From an uncultured Enterorhabdus sp. (GTDB lineage: Bacteria > Actinomycetota > Coriobacteriia > Coriobacteriales > Eggerthellaceae), in the NCBI GenBank assembly GCA_947649205.1, contig CANSQM010000003.1:62001-126000 (forward strand): a stretch of 64,000 bases of DNA. The letters are read 5' to 3'. Below are positions 45,434-54,570 of the stretch, piece by piece. Made by a program: the position numbers and the translations under genes. The first letter of the stretch is position 1; the number at the start of each line of letters is the position of its first letter. The notes below the pieces were generated by a model that was not told the DNA's origin, did not search any database, and saw only the letters and a list, made by a program, of their open reading frames with translations.

Positions 45434-46759
45434 CTAGTCCAGGCCCAGGTACGCCGGATAGGCCGACTCGCCGTGAACGGCCACATCAAGACCTGCGGCC
45501 TCATCGGCGGCGCTCACCCGCAGGCTGCCGCCGAAGCAGGCCCGCACAATGAGCGCGAGCACTCCATCGGCAACGACCACGAACGCGATGGTCACCAGAA
45601 TGCCCAGCACCTGGGCGCCCAACAGGCCCCAGTCTCCCGTGTACAGCAGGCCGCCCTGATCGGTCCAGGACAACTCCGGCACACAGAACAGGCCCGTGAG
45701 GATGCCGCCCACAATACCGCCGACACAGTGGCAACCGAACGCATCCAGGGCATCATCGTAGCCGAGACGGCGCTTGGCCTGGGAGATGGCCCCGTACACA
45801 ATCGGGCTCACGACAAGCCCCATAACGAGCGCGGCCCACGGCTCCACGAACCCGGCCGCCGGGGTGATAGCCACCAGTCCCGCCACGAGCCCCGTGGCCG
45901 CACCCACCAGCGTGCACTTCCCCACCGTGACACGCTCGGTAATCATCCACGACAGCACACCGGCCGCACTGGCCGCCACGGTGTTCAGCAAGGCAAGTCC
46001 CGCTACGCCATCGGCCGCGAACGCGCTGCCGGCATTGAATCCGAACCAGCCGAACCACAGAAGCGCCGCGCCCAGGGCCACGAAGGGCACGTTGTGGGGA
46101 CGGTAGGACATGACGGCGAATCCCTTGCGACGACCGAGCATGACGCACAGAATAAGCCCGGTGAGCCCCGAGGAGATATGCACCACATCGCCCCCGGCGA
46201 AGTCCAGGGCGCCGATCATCTCGCCGATGAGCGAGCCCTCGCCGCCCCACACCATGTGCGCGAGCGGCGCGTACACCACCACGACCCATGCGGCCACAAA
46301 GGCGCATACGGCCCCAAACTTCATGCGCCCGGCCACCGCACCCGTGATGATGGCGCAGGTGATCATCGCAAAGGCCATTTGGAACACGATGTCGGTGACG
46401 GCCGGATAGGCCGCCCCCAGGGCGGGATCGCCCGCAAGCGCTCCCTGGCTCAGCAGCACCGCTGCCGCCGTCGGCTCGCCTTCGGCCTCTGCGACCATAT
46501 CGCGCGCGACGCTCAAGCACCCGATCTGGTCGAAGCCGCCGAAGAAGGGCAGCGATCCGTCGCCGCCGTAGGCAAAGCTCCAACCGCACACCACCCACGC
46601 AACCCCGGCGATGCCGAGGGCCGCGAACACCATCACCATGGTGTTCACCACGTTCTTGCGCCGCGAAAGCCCGCCATAGAAGAACGCGAGACCCGGCGTC
46701 ATGAGCAGCACCAGCATGGCGCACACGAGCATGAAGCCGGTCGAGCCGGTATCAATCAT
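45434..46759 (-). CDS. amtB: Ammonium transporter AmtB
   Basis: 441 residues from ATG 46759, preceded by AAGGAGG. Eleven membrane helices. Motifs: MLVLLMTPGLAFFYGGLSRRKNVVNTMVM, SSGLTGLILCVMLGRRKG, GWFGFNAGSA and DDALDAFGCHCVGGIVGGILTG with the conserved pore histidine. It admits ammonium; PII downstream gates it. TGTTAAC repeats upstream suggest nitrogen control. Confidence 0.95.
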   Translation of the reverse strand: MIDTGSTGFMLVCAMLVLLMTPGLAFFYGGLSRRKNVVNTMVMVFAALGIAGVAWVVCGWSFAYGGDGSLPFFGGFDQIGCLSVARDMVAEAEGEPTAAAVLLSQGALAGDPALGAAYPAVTDIVFQMAFAMITCAIITGAVAGRMKFGAVCAFVAAWVVVVYAPLAHMVWGGEGSLIGEMIGALDFAGGDVVHISSGLTGLILCVMLGRRKGFAVMSYRPHNVPFVALGAALLWFGWFGFNAGSAFAADGVAGLALLNTVAASAAGVLSWMITERVTVGKCTLVGAATGLVAGLVAITPAAGFVEPWAALVMGLVVSPIVYGAISQAKRRLGYDDALDAFGCHCVGGIVGGILTGLFCVPELSWTDQGGLLYTGDWGLLGAQVLGILVTIAFVVVADGVLALIVRACFGGSLRVSAADEAAGLDVAVHGESAYPAYLGLD

Positions 46760-46858
46760 AGGAATCGACCTCCTTGCATCGGCGCGGGCCGCCCGCGCCC
46801 ATCGGGAACGCTTTCGATTCTTCCACGGCGAAAGCACACCCCCAAGGTCATCGATGAT

Positions 46859-46887
46859 TGTTAACCCCCTCTCAAAGAAGTGTTAAC
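46859..46887. promoter_or_regulatory. TGTTAAC direct repeat, likely nitrogen-control site for amtB
   Basis: TGTTAAC occurs at 46859-46865 and 46881-46887, 22 bp apart start to start, two helical turns. It lies about 100 bp before amtB, in the 436-bp gap 46760-47195. Actinobacterial GlnR boxes contain GTnAC-type half-sites at such spacing; assignment to GlnR is inference. The gap also holds TACAAT near 46958 and has no gene I can support. Confidence 0.5.
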
Positions 46888-47195
46888 GCAGGCGACCTTT
46901 CCTTGCCACGGAGCGGAAACAATTCGCGACACCGCCATCGAAGGCCCGAAAAATGTCTACAATGGGATCGATCGACGAGCACATTGCGCAATCCTGGACA
47001 AACATGCGTCGAGTGAGCTCCCGCAAGGAGAAAACGGTCCCTTTTCAGGCTCGAATGACCCCGAAAAGGGATCGGAAACCGCTTATTTCGACCCCGAGCA
47101 GCCAACGGAGCCTTCGAGACAGCGCACTCGAAGCCCTTTTGTCCAAAAACGCGAGAAGTGCTCGCACCATTGGCGCCAATCGGAAAGGAAACCCC

Positions 47196-47861
47196 ATGAG
47201 CGTGTCATTCCGCCAGGTCGAGCGTGACGAGGAAGTAGAGGCCCTCGCACATATGGCCCATCACATTTGGAACGAGTACTGGCCGGCGCTCATCGGCCAA
47301 GAGCAGACCGACTACATGGTCGAGAAGTTCCAGAGCCTGAACGCCTTCCGCACCGACATCGCCGACAACGGCTACGAGTACTTCTTCATCATGGACCGCG
47401 AGAACGCCACACCGCGCGAGCTCGATCAGGCAGCCCACGGCGCCGACATTCACGATAAGGGCGGCAGCGCGCCGGCCGATGCCAACGATGCCGTGGAGTC
47501 CGAGCGCGACGGGGAGCTGGCCCGGGAGGCGGAGGGCTTCGCCCGCGAGGCCGCCAAGCCCCGCATCATCGGGTACACCGGCGGTCACGTCGAACCCGAG
47601 ACGAACCGCTACTTCATCTCGAAGATCTACCTGCTGAAGGAACACCGCGGCCGCGGCTTGGCTACCGCCATCGATCGCCTCTACGAGAATCTGGCCCGCA
47701 AGCGCGGCCTGGATGCCCTGTATCTTACCGTGAACAAGAAGAACGCCATGGCCATCCGCGCCTATGAGAAGCTCGGCTTCGAGACCATCGAGTCCGTGGA
47801 AACCGACATCGGCGAGGGCTTCATCATGGACGACTACATCATGGAGAAGAAGCTGCGCTAG
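47196..47861 (+). CDS. GNAT-family N-acetyltransferase
   Basis: 221 residues from ATG 47196, with GGAAAGGAAA upstream. The acetyl-CoA-binding motif A is IYLLKEHRGRGLATAIDRLYENLARKRG (R-x-x-G-R-G-L), and the C-terminal LYLTVNKKNAMAIRAYEKLGFETIES is typical. An acidic insertion of about 50 residues (about 68-122) separates the early strands, unlike most members. The substrate is not readable. A strong terminator follows. Confidence 0.88.
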   Translation: MSVSFRQVERDEEVEALAHMAHHIWNEYWPALIGQEQTDYMVEKFQSLNAFRTDIADNGYEYFFIMDRENATPRELDQAAHGADIHDKGGSAPADANDAVESERDGELAREAEGFAREAAKPRIIGYTGGHVEPETNRYFISKIYLLKEHRGRGLATAIDRLYENLARKRGLDALYLTVNKKNAMAIRAYEKLGFETIESVETDIGEGFIMDDYIMEKKLR

Positions 47862-47883
47862 CCCCGCCGGCCCCGAAACGTTC

Positions 47884-47911
47884 AAAGGCCCGCGGTGACG
47901 CGGGCCTTTTT
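47884..47911 (+). terminator. Intrinsic terminator after the GNAT gene
   Basis: GGCCCGCG-GTGA-CGCGGGCC followed by TTTTT, 23 bp after the stop; the upstream AAA makes it partly usable for dxs as well. Confidence 0.9.
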
Positions 47912-47937
47912 CATGGCGGAAAACCAGTTCGCAGCCG

Positions 47938-49815
47938 CTACTTCAGGGCCGCGCGGACGGAGGCGGCGATGCCGGGGGCGTCGAGGCCCAAGTCAGCGAA
48001 GAGCTGCCCCACAGGGCCCTGGCCCACGAACTGGTCGGGAATGCCGAGGGTGAGGGCGGCCGCCGCGGCCCCCTGGCGCGCGAGCACCTCCAGCACGCCC
48101 TGACCGGCACCGCCGGCAATGACGCCCTCCTCCACGGTGACCACCAGCTGCGTTGCCGCCGCGGCCGCGATGGCCTCCTCGTCCAGGGGCTTCACCCAGC
48201 GCATGTCCACCACACGGCACTCGATGCCCTCGGCGGCCAGAAGCTCGGCGGCGCCGCGGGCACATCCCACCATGCGCCCGAAGGCGAGCAGGGCCACATC
48301 ATCGCCCTCGCGCACCGTGCGGGACTTCCCCACTTCCAACATCTGCGGCGCATCGGGCAGGCACGCCCCCTCTGCCTCACCACGCGGGTAGCGCAGCGAC
48401 ACAGGGCCGGGAAGCGCCAGGGCCGTATGCAGCCCATGGACCAGCTCGGCCTCATCCGACGGCGCCAGCACCCGCATATGCGGCACCATGCGCATATACA
48501 CCATATCGAACACGCCGTGGTGCGTGGGGCCGTCATCGCCTACGAGCCCCGCGCGATCCAGGGCGAACACGACGTTTTCCGCCGGCAGGGCGCAGTCGAT
48601 GATCATCTGATCCACGGCCCGCTGCATGAAGGTGGAGTACAGGGCCACCACGGGCTTCTTCCCGCCGCAAGAGAGCCCTGCGGCCAGCCCCACGGCCTGC
48701 TCCTCGGCAATGCCCACATCGACGAAACGCTCGGGGAACTCGGCGGCGAAGCCTTTGAGGCCGGTACCGCCCCCCATGGCCGCCGTGATGGCCACCACAT
48801 CCTCGTCCCGGGCCGCCTCGGCGCTGATCGCCCGGCCGAACACCTCGGTGTAGGTGGGGGCGACCGCGGCCTTCTTCACCGCCTCACCAGAGGCGATATC
48901 GTAGGGGCCGGTGCCATGGAAGCGCTCCGGGTCGCGGCGGGCCGGCTCGTAGCCCTCTCCCTTACGGGTGACCACGTGCACGAGGGCCGGGCCGTCCATC
49001 TCCAGCACGAGCGACAGGATGCTGCGCAACTCGGCGATGTTGTGGCCGTCCACGGGATGGGTGCACACGATGCCCAGGGCCTCGAAGATCATGGTGTCGG
49101 GAATCACCATCTGCTTGAAGGATTCCTTCATCTTCTTGCCGAGGCTCAGCAGACTGCGGGCCACCGGGCCGCCGGATTCCATGGCCTCCTGAAGCCCCTC
49201 GCGGGCCTCGCGGTAGTGGCCGTTGGCACGGATGTTCCCCAGATGCTTCATGAGGGCACCCACATTGCGCGAGATGGACATCTCGTTGTCGTTCAGGATG
49301 ATGACGAGGGGCAGCTGCTCGTTGCCCATGTAGTTCAGAGCCTCGAAGGCCATGCCGCCCGACAGCGAGGCATCGCCGATGAGGGCCACCACCTTCTCGC
49401 CCGTGCCCTTGAGCTGGCGGGCCTTGGCCAGGCCCGTGGCGATGGAGAGCGAGTCGGAGGCGTGGCCGGAGAAGTGCACGTCGTAGGGGCTCTCCGTGGG
49501 CTTGGTGAAGCCGGAGATGCCCCCGTAGCAGCGCAGGGTCTTGAACGCCTCGCGGCGTCCCGTGAGCAGCTTATGGGCATAGGCCTGGTGGCCCACGTCG
49601 AAGACCACGCGGTCCCGGGGCATGGTCAGCAGGCTCTCTAGGGCCACGATGATGTCCACCGCGCCCAAAGACGAGGCCACATGGCCCCCGGTCACCGAGG
49701 TGGTGGCGACGATCTCCTGGCGGATCTCGGCGGCCAGGATGGCCAGCTCCTCGTTGGTGAGGACCTTGAGGTCGTCGGGGGAACTGATGGCATCGAGTAT
49801 GCGCGGCACGTCCAT
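47938..49815 (-). CDS. dxs: 1-deoxy-D-xylulose-5-phosphate synthase
   Basis: 625 residues. ThDP-binding VALIGDASLSGGMAFEALNYMGNEQLPLVIILNDNEMSIS, catalytic HPVDGHN, the transketolase-C region SLRYPRGEAEG, and DRAGLVGDDGPTHHGVFD. It makes the first MEP-pathway intermediate from pyruvate and glyceraldehyde 3-phosphate. It is the last gene of the operon from pycB; xseB ends 11 bp upstream. No ispA lies next to it, unlike many bacteria with xseB-ispA-dxs. Confidence 0.97.
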   Translation of the reverse strand: MDVPRILDAISSPDDLKVLTNEELAILAAEIRQEIVATTSVTGGHVASSLGAVDIIVALESLLTMPRDRVVFDVGHQAYAHKLLTGRREAFKTLRCYGGISGFTKPTESPYDVHFSGHASDSLSIATGLAKARQLKGTGEKVVALIGDASLSGGMAFEALNYMGNEQLPLVIILNDNEMSISRNVGALMKHLGNIRANGHYREAREGLQEAMESGGPVARSLLSLGKKMKESFKQMVIPDTMIFEALGIVCTHPVDGHNIAELRSILSLVLEMDGPALVHVVTRKGEGYEPARRDPERFHGTGPYDIASGEAVKKAAVAPTYTEVFGRAISAEAARDEDVVAITAAMGGGTGLKGFAAEFPERFVDVGIAEEQAVGLAAGLSCGGKKPVVALYSTFMQRAVDQMIIDCALPAENVVFALDRAGLVGDDGPTHHGVFDMVYMRMVPHMRVLAPSDEAELVHGLHTALALPGPVSLRYPRGEAEGACLPDAPQMLEVGKSRTVREGDDVALLAFGRMVGCARGAAELLAAEGIECRVVDMRWVKPLDEEAIAAAAATQLVVTVEEGVIAGGAGQGVLEVLARQGAAAAALTLGIPDQFVGQGPVGQLFADLGLDAPGIAASVRAALK

Positions 49816-49826
49816 GGCACTCTCCT

Positions 49827-50153
49827 CTATACGGCGGCGCTCTCGTCCGCGGCGATTTCGGAGGCGCTCTCGGCGGCCTCGGCGGCCTCGCCGTCGGCGG
49901 CATCGGCCCCATCCCCGTCGGAAGCGGCGGCCCCGTCGGCAACCTCGGCACCTTCAGCTCCGTCGCCCTCGGCAGCGAGGTGCGCCTCGATATCCTGCTC
50001 GGACAGATCGCAGGCGGACAGGCCCAGCTTCACGGCCTCCTCGTAGAGTTTGAGGGCGTCGTCGAGGGAGATGTCCTCGGCGGACACCTCGTCCACGATC
50101 TGGGTCAGGCGCTCGTGCACCTGGCCGAAGCCCGACGGCTGCGCGGCATCCAT
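49827..50153 (-). CDS. xseB: Exodeoxyribonuclease VII small subunit
   Basis: 108 residues from ATG 50153. The N-terminal ~65 residues match XseB (GFGQVHERLTQIVDEVSAEDISLDDALKLYEEAVKLG), followed by an Ala/Asp/Glu tail of about 45 residues that is low-complexity and not found in the usual ~80-residue family members. The large subunit gene xseA is not adjacent; in most genomes it directly precedes xseB. It must be elsewhere for a working nuclease. Confidence 0.85.
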   Translation of the reverse strand: MDAAQPSGFGQVHERLTQIVDEVSAEDISLDDALKLYEEAVKLGLSACDLSEQDIEAHLAAEGDGAEGAEVADGAAASDGDGADAADGEAAEAAESASEIAADESAAV

Positions 50154-50157
50154 GGGG

Positions 50158-50823
50158 CTACACCCCCGCCTGCACGCAGGCCGCGGCGCCCGAGGCGCCC
50201 CGCACGGCATCGGCCATCAGGGCGTCGCCGGCAGCCATGGCGCCCTCGGCGGCCGGCTCGTCGCCGCACGCCGGCACGGCGCCGTCAACCCCGGGGGCCT
50301 CCTCGGCAACTGGCGCCTCCGCCGCGCCGTCGGCTGCGCAAGCGGCCTCGTCGCCCATGGAGCGGGCGATGCGGCCGAGCACGCCGTTGACGAAGCGAGG
50401 GGAATCGTCCTCGCCGCCGAAGCCCTTGGCCAGCTCCACGGCCTCGTTGATGGAGACCGAGACCGGCACGTCGTCGCAGTGGTACATCTCATAGGTGGCC
50501 AGGCGCAGGATGGAGCGGTCCACGATGGGCATGCGGGACAGCGTCCAGTTCTCGGACGCCCCCTCGAGTCGTTCGTCGATCTCGGCTTGGCAGCCCTCGA
50601 CGCCGCGGATGAGCGCCAGGGCGTAATCGCTCAGGGAGCCCTCGCAGATGCGGCCGAATTCCGTGGCCGCCTCCTCCTCGGTGGCCGGGGCCTGCTCGGT
50701 GGCCACCAGGCAGAGCCCCTCGTCCAGCAGCTTGGAGGGGGACTCCCCCTTCAGCTCGCTCGTATAGAGGACCTGCACCGCGCAGGCGCGGTCGCGGGTC
50801 CTCTCGTGTTTTCTCAAAGCCAT
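50158..50823 (-). CDS. nusB: Transcription antitermination protein NusB
   Basis: 221 residues from ATG 50823. NusB segments are RDRACAVQVLYTSEL, DRSILRLATYEMYHCDDVPVSVSINEAVELAKGFGGEDDSPRFVNGVLGRIAR. After ~150, a 65-residue Ala/Gly-rich tail, with no assigned function, extends past the usual C-terminus. NusB helps rRNA antitermination by joining S10 at boxA. It is four bases before xseB and 13 bp after asp23. Confidence 0.93.
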   Translation of the reverse strand: MALRKHERTRDRACAVQVLYTSELKGESPSKLLDEGLCLVATEQAPATEEEAATEFGRICEGSLSDYALALIRGVEGCQAEIDERLEGASENWTLSRMPIVDRSILRLATYEMYHCDDVPVSVSINEAVELAKGFGGEDDSPRFVNGVLGRIARSMGDEAACAADGAAEAPVAEEAPGVDGAVPACGDEPAAEGAMAAGDALMADAVRGASGAAACVQAGV

Positions 50824-50836
50824 AGGAGCGCGCCGC

Positions 50837-51187
50837 CTAGGACTGGAACTGGATGCCGTCGATGTACACGTCCACGGCCGACACCTCGACGCCGGCCTGG
50901 GTGGCCAGCGACTCGGCAACGGCGGAGCGCAGGGCGGCCGCCAGCTCGGGCAGCACGTGCCCGTAGTACACCTCCACGTGCACGGCCACGTAGAGCTTGC
51001 CGTCCTCGGTCATCTTCGTCTCGATGCCGGAGGTAGAGGGCTTGCTCGCCAGCATGGAGCGGATGCCGCTCGTGGCGAAGTTGCCGAGCGAGGCCACGCC
51101 GTCCACCTCGCTGGCGGCCACGGAGATAATGGTCTCCATGACGCCCGGGGCGATCGACAGTCCCTCGACGTTCATTTCATTGGTCAT
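50837..51187 (-). CDS. Asp23/Gls24 family protein
   Basis: 116 residues with [58 protein letters not shown] and [11 protein letters not shown], the family pattern. Gls24/Asp23 proteins are linked to envelope stress and often lie before nusB, as here. The ATG overlaps the accC stop by four bases. Confidence 0.9.
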   Translation of the reverse strand: MTNEMNVEGLSIAPGVMETIISVAASEVDGVASLGNFATSGIRSMLASKPSTSGIETKMTEDGKLYVAVHVEVYYGHVLPELAAALRSAVAESLATQAGVEVSAVDVYIDGIQFQS

Positions 51188-52536
51188 AGCACATCTCCCA
51201 TCTGGGTTTCGATGAAGTCCGTGGTGGCGTCGCCGGCCAGGAACACCTCGTTGTCCAGCACGCGCTGGTGGAACGGGATGGTGGTGGCGATGCCCTCGAT
51301 GACGAACTCGTCCAGGGCACGGCGGGCGCGGGCCACGGCTTCTTCGCGATCCTGTCCATGTACGATAACCTTTGCGACGAGGGAATCGTAGTGCGGAGAG
51401 ATTTTAGAACCAGTTCGTAAATAGGTTTCCACGCGCACGCCGGGACCCGCCGGGGGCTCGAAGCGCGTGACGGTGCCCGGGCAGGGGCGGAAGCCGTGGG
51501 CCGGGTCCTCGGCGTTGATGCGCAGCTCGATGGCGTGGCCGGCCGGGGTGAACGGCGCCCGGGGGGCGCAGCTCATGGGCTCGCCGGCGGCGATGCGCAG
51601 CTGCTCCTTGATGATGTCGGTGCCGGTGACCTCCTCGGTCACGGGGTGCTCCACCTGCACGCGGGTGTTCATCTCCATGAAGTAGAACTCGCCGCGCTCG
51701 TCGAGCAGAAACTCGATGGTGCCGGCGTTCTTGTAGTCCACGGCGCGGACGGCCTTCAGGGCCGCCACCCCCATGGCGCGCCGCAGCTCGTCGGTAAGTG
51801 CCGGCGAGGGGGCCTCTTCCAGGAGCTTCTGGTGGCGGCGCTGGATGGAGCAGTCGCGCTCGCACAAGGCCACGGCGTTGCCGTGGTCGTCGGCGAGCAC
51901 CTGCACCTCCACGTGGCGGGGGCGCAGCACGAGCTTCTCCAGGTACACGCCGTCGTTGCCGAAGGCGGCGCCGGCCTCGGTGCGGGCGGCCTTGTACTGG
52001 GCTGCCAGGTCAGCCGGGTCGTGCACCTCGCGCATGCCCTTGCCGCCACCGCCGGCCGTGGCCTTGATGAGCACCGGATAGCCCACCTGCTCGGCGAAGG
52101 CGGCGGCCTCCTCCACGGTATCCAGGCAGCCGTCGGAACCGGGCACCGTGGGCACGCCGCAGCCCTTCATGGTCTCCCGGGCGCTGGACTTGTCGCCCAT
52201 GCGCTCGATGCACTCGGCGGCCGGGCCGATGAACACGATGTCGTTGTCGGCGCAGGCGCGGGCGAAGTCGGCGTTCTCGGCCAAAAAGCCGTAGCCGGGG
52301 TGAATGGCCTCGGCGCCGGTGTTCTTGGCCGCCGCGATGATGGAGGCCATGACCAGGTAGCTCTTGGCCGACTGGGCAGGGCCGATGCACACGGCCTCGT
52401 CGGCGTACTGCACCGGGTAGGTGTTCGCGTCCTCGGTGGAGTACACGGCCACGGTCTTCACGCCCAGCTCGCGGGCGGCGCGCATGATGCGCAGGGCCAC
52501 TTCGCCGCGGTTCGCGACGAGAATTTTCTCGAACAT
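51184..52536 (-). CDS. accC: Biotin carboxylase subunit
   Basis: 450 residues from ATG 52536. ATP-grasp biotin carboxylase: [49 protein letters not shown] (glycine-rich loop), [42 protein letters not shown]. It carboxylates biotin on the carrier domain, here the C-terminal domain of the preceding gene product, 11 bp upstream. It could serve pyruvate carboxylation or, by name, acetyl-CoA carboxylase; accA/accD are not in the window. Confidence 0.95.
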   Translation of the reverse strand: MFEKILVANRGEVALRIMRAARELGVKTVAVYSTEDANTYPVQYADEAVCIGPAQSAKSYLVMASIIAAAKNTGAEAIHPGYGFLAENADFARACADNDIVFIGPAAECIERMGDKSSARETMKGCGVPTVPGSDGCLDTVEEAAAFAEQVGYPVLIKATAGGGGKGMREVHDPADLAAQYKAARTEAGAAFGNDGVYLEKLVLRPRHVEVQVLADDHGNAVALCERDCSIQRRHQKLLEEAPSPALTDELRRAMGVAALKAVRAVDYKNAGTIEFLLDERGEFYFMEMNTRVQVEHPVTEEVTGTDIIKEQLRIAAGEPMSCAPRAPFTPAGHAIELRINAEDPAHGFRPCPGTVTRFEPPAGPGVRVETYLRTGSKISPHYDSLVAKVIVHGQDREEAVARARRALDEFVIEGIATTIPFHQRVLDNEVFLAGDATTDFIETQMGDVL

Positions 52537-52547
52537 GGCAGGGTCTC

Positions 52548-54419
52548 CTACACGCCCGGGGTGGGATCGTGGGGCTCCACGTAGAAGAGCACGGTACCGT
52601 ACTCCACGGGCGTGGCGTCGGACAGGCAGACCTCGCGCACGGTGCCCATCTCCTCGGCCGCGATCTCGTTCATGAGCTTCATGGCCTCCACGATGCACAA
52701 CGTCTCGCCGGCGGCCACCTCGTCGCCCACCTTCACGAAGGGCGGCTCACCGGGGGCCGGGGCCTCGTAGTAGGTGCCCACCATGGGGGCGACGACCGGC
52801 TTCCAGGTGGCCGGACGCGTGGGGGCCTCCTCGGCCGGCGCGGCGGCCGCGGGGGCAGCCGGGGCCGCCTGGGCCACGGGAGCAGCCGGCGCGGGGGCCG
52901 CTACGGGCGCGCCCTGGCCGGGCATGCGCACGGCGATGCGGACGCCCTCCTCCTCGACGACGATCTCGCCGACGCCGCTCTCCTCGGCAACGCGAACCAG
53001 CTCGCGAATCTGATTGATGTCCACGTAATCATCCTCCTTGGTGCCGCTGGATTCCTGCTCCAGCATGAAGTCGACCTTCTCGGATACTCGGTGCTTGGAA
53101 AGGTAGGTGCGGGCCTCGTTGGGGAACAGGGCGTACATGAGCACGTCCTCCTCGCTGTGGGCCAAATCCCCGATCTCGTTGGCCACCTCGTCGTAGGTGG
53201 TGGTCACGAGCGTGCCGGGGGCGACGGCCGGATCCAGGATCTCGGTATCGCCGGCCACCTTCGCCACGATCTCCTTGTCCATATGGCCCGGGGCCTTACC
53301 GTAGTAGCCGCAGACGTAGTCCTTCATCTCCTTGGAGATGACGCTCCAGCGCTTGCCGGTGAGCACGTTGAACACGGCCTGGGTGCCCACGATCTGGGAC
53401 ATGGGGGTCACGAGCGGCGGATAGCCCACCTCGGCGCGGACCTTCGGAATCTCCGCCATGACCTCGGGCAGGCGGTCGACGGCCTTCTGCACCTCCAGCT
53501 GGCTGATGAGGTTGCTCATCATGCCGCCGGGCACCTGATGGGAGTACACCTGCATGTGGATGAGCGAGGACACGCCGCGCTTATAGTGGCCGCGCTTGCG
53601 CATCTCCTCCCAGTACTCGGAGATCTCGAACAACAGGTCGAGGTCCAGGTCGGTGTCGTAGCGGCTCTCCTTGAGGGCGGCCACAATCATCTCCACGGCC
53701 GGGTGCGAGTTGCCGAAGGCGAGCGGCGCATGGGCGGTGTCGGCCACGGCCACGCCGGCCTCGGCGGCCTTCAGGATGTTGGCCGGGGCCATGCCGCCGA
53801 CGTAGTGGCAGTGGATGTGCACCGGCAGGCCGATTTCCTCGTTGAAGGCCTTCACCATGCGCTCGGCGCGGTAGGGGGTGAGCATGCCGGCCATGTCCTT
53901 GATGGCGATGGTGTCGGCGCCCAGGTCCTTCAGCTGCTGGCCGTACTCGAGGAACGAGTCCAGCGTGTGCACCGGCGAGATGGTGTAGGAGATGGCGCCC
54001 TCGAACAGGCCGCCGTGCTCCTTGATGGCCTCGGCGTTGTCCACCACGTTGCGGATGTCGTTCAGCGCGTCGAACACGCGGAAGACCTCGATGCCGTTGC
54101 GATGGGCGGCGCCGATGAAGCGATTGACGATCTCGCGCGAGTAATGCTTGTAGCCCACCAGGTTCTGGCCGCGCGACAGCATAGCGAGGGGGGTGTTGGG
54201 CGTCTTGTCCTTGATGGCGCGCAGGCGCTCCCAAGGGTTCTCGTCCAGAAAGCGCAGGCAGGAATCGAACGTCGCCCCGCCCCACGCCTCGATGGCCCAA
54301 TAGCCGACGCGGTCCATCTTCGGCAGGATCGGCAACATGTCGCCGATCTGCATGCGGGTGGCCCACAGGCTCTGCTGACCGTCGCGGATGGTCGTATCCA
54401 TGATCTGAAGCCGTGGCAT
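52548..54419 (-). CDS. Pyruvate/oxaloacetate carboxyltransferase fused to an AccB-like biotin carrier
   Basis: 623 residues. 1-460 is the PycB/OadA carboxyltransferase: [34 protein letters not shown] (reactive Lys), [16 protein letters not shown] (zinc His pair). From ~464 the sequence turns to an AccB N-terminus ([19 protein letters not shown]), an Ala/Pro linker (505-540) and a biotinyl domain with EAMKLMNEI, biotin Lys ~581. AccB carriers have EAMKLMNE; PycB/OadA usually have EAMKM. So pycB and accB have been joined. Normal PycB ends about 600. It likely works with AccC to carboxylate pyruvate or acetyl-CoA; which is not readable. A TATAAT box is at 54462. Confidence 0.9.
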   Translation of the reverse strand: MPRLQIMDTTIRDGQQSLWATRMQIGDMLPILPKMDRVGYWAIEAWGGATFDSCLRFLDENPWERLRAIKDKTPNTPLAMLSRGQNLVGYKHYSREIVNRFIGAAHRNGIEVFRVFDALNDIRNVVDNAEAIKEHGGLFEGAISYTISPVHTLDSFLEYGQQLKDLGADTIAIKDMAGMLTPYRAERMVKAFNEEIGLPVHIHCHYVGGMAPANILKAAEAGVAVADTAHAPLAFGNSHPAVEMIVAALKESRYDTDLDLDLLFEISEYWEEMRKRGHYKRGVSSLIHMQVYSHQVPGGMMSNLISQLEVQKAVDRLPEVMAEIPKVRAEVGYPPLVTPMSQIVGTQAVFNVLTGKRWSVISKEMKDYVCGYYGKAPGHMDKEIVAKVAGDTEILDPAVAPGTLVTTTYDEVANEIGDLAHSEEDVLMYALFPNEARTYLSKHRVSEKVDFMLEQESSGTKEDDYVDINQIRELVRVAEESGVGEIVVEEEGVRIAVRMPGQGAPVAAPAPAAPVAQAAPAAPAAAAPAEEAPTRPATWKPVVAPMVGTYYEAPAPGEPPFVKVGDEVAAGETLCIVEAMKLMNEIAAEEMGTVREVCLSDATPVEYGTVLFYVEPHDPTPGV

Positions 54420-54461
54420 GAACTCACACCTCCTTATAGTTAGTCAAAGATCAAGGGCTGA

Positions 54462-54467
54462 ATTATA
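54462..54467 (-). promoter_or_regulatory. -10 box of the pycB-accC-asp23-nusB-xseB-dxs operon
   Basis: Minus-strand TATAAT about 43 bp before the ATG at 54419. No good -35 at 17 bp. Six genes follow with short gaps or overlaps, so they probably form one transcript. Confidence 0.55.
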
Positions 54468-54570
54468 AGGGAAGCCTACCACGGTCCTGAGGGGCAGCGC
54501 CTGATTTGCCGACAAGAAACATCAACGAAGCGGCGGGAGGGGCCCCACGACGACCGCATGGAACAGCGCG

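Noticed and set aside
46920-47195. N-terminal extension of the GNAT gene from an upstream ATG (46953)
   Set aside because: The extension is not protein-like, has no good ribosome binding site, and ATG 47196 with GGAAAGGAAA starts a normal GNAT fold.
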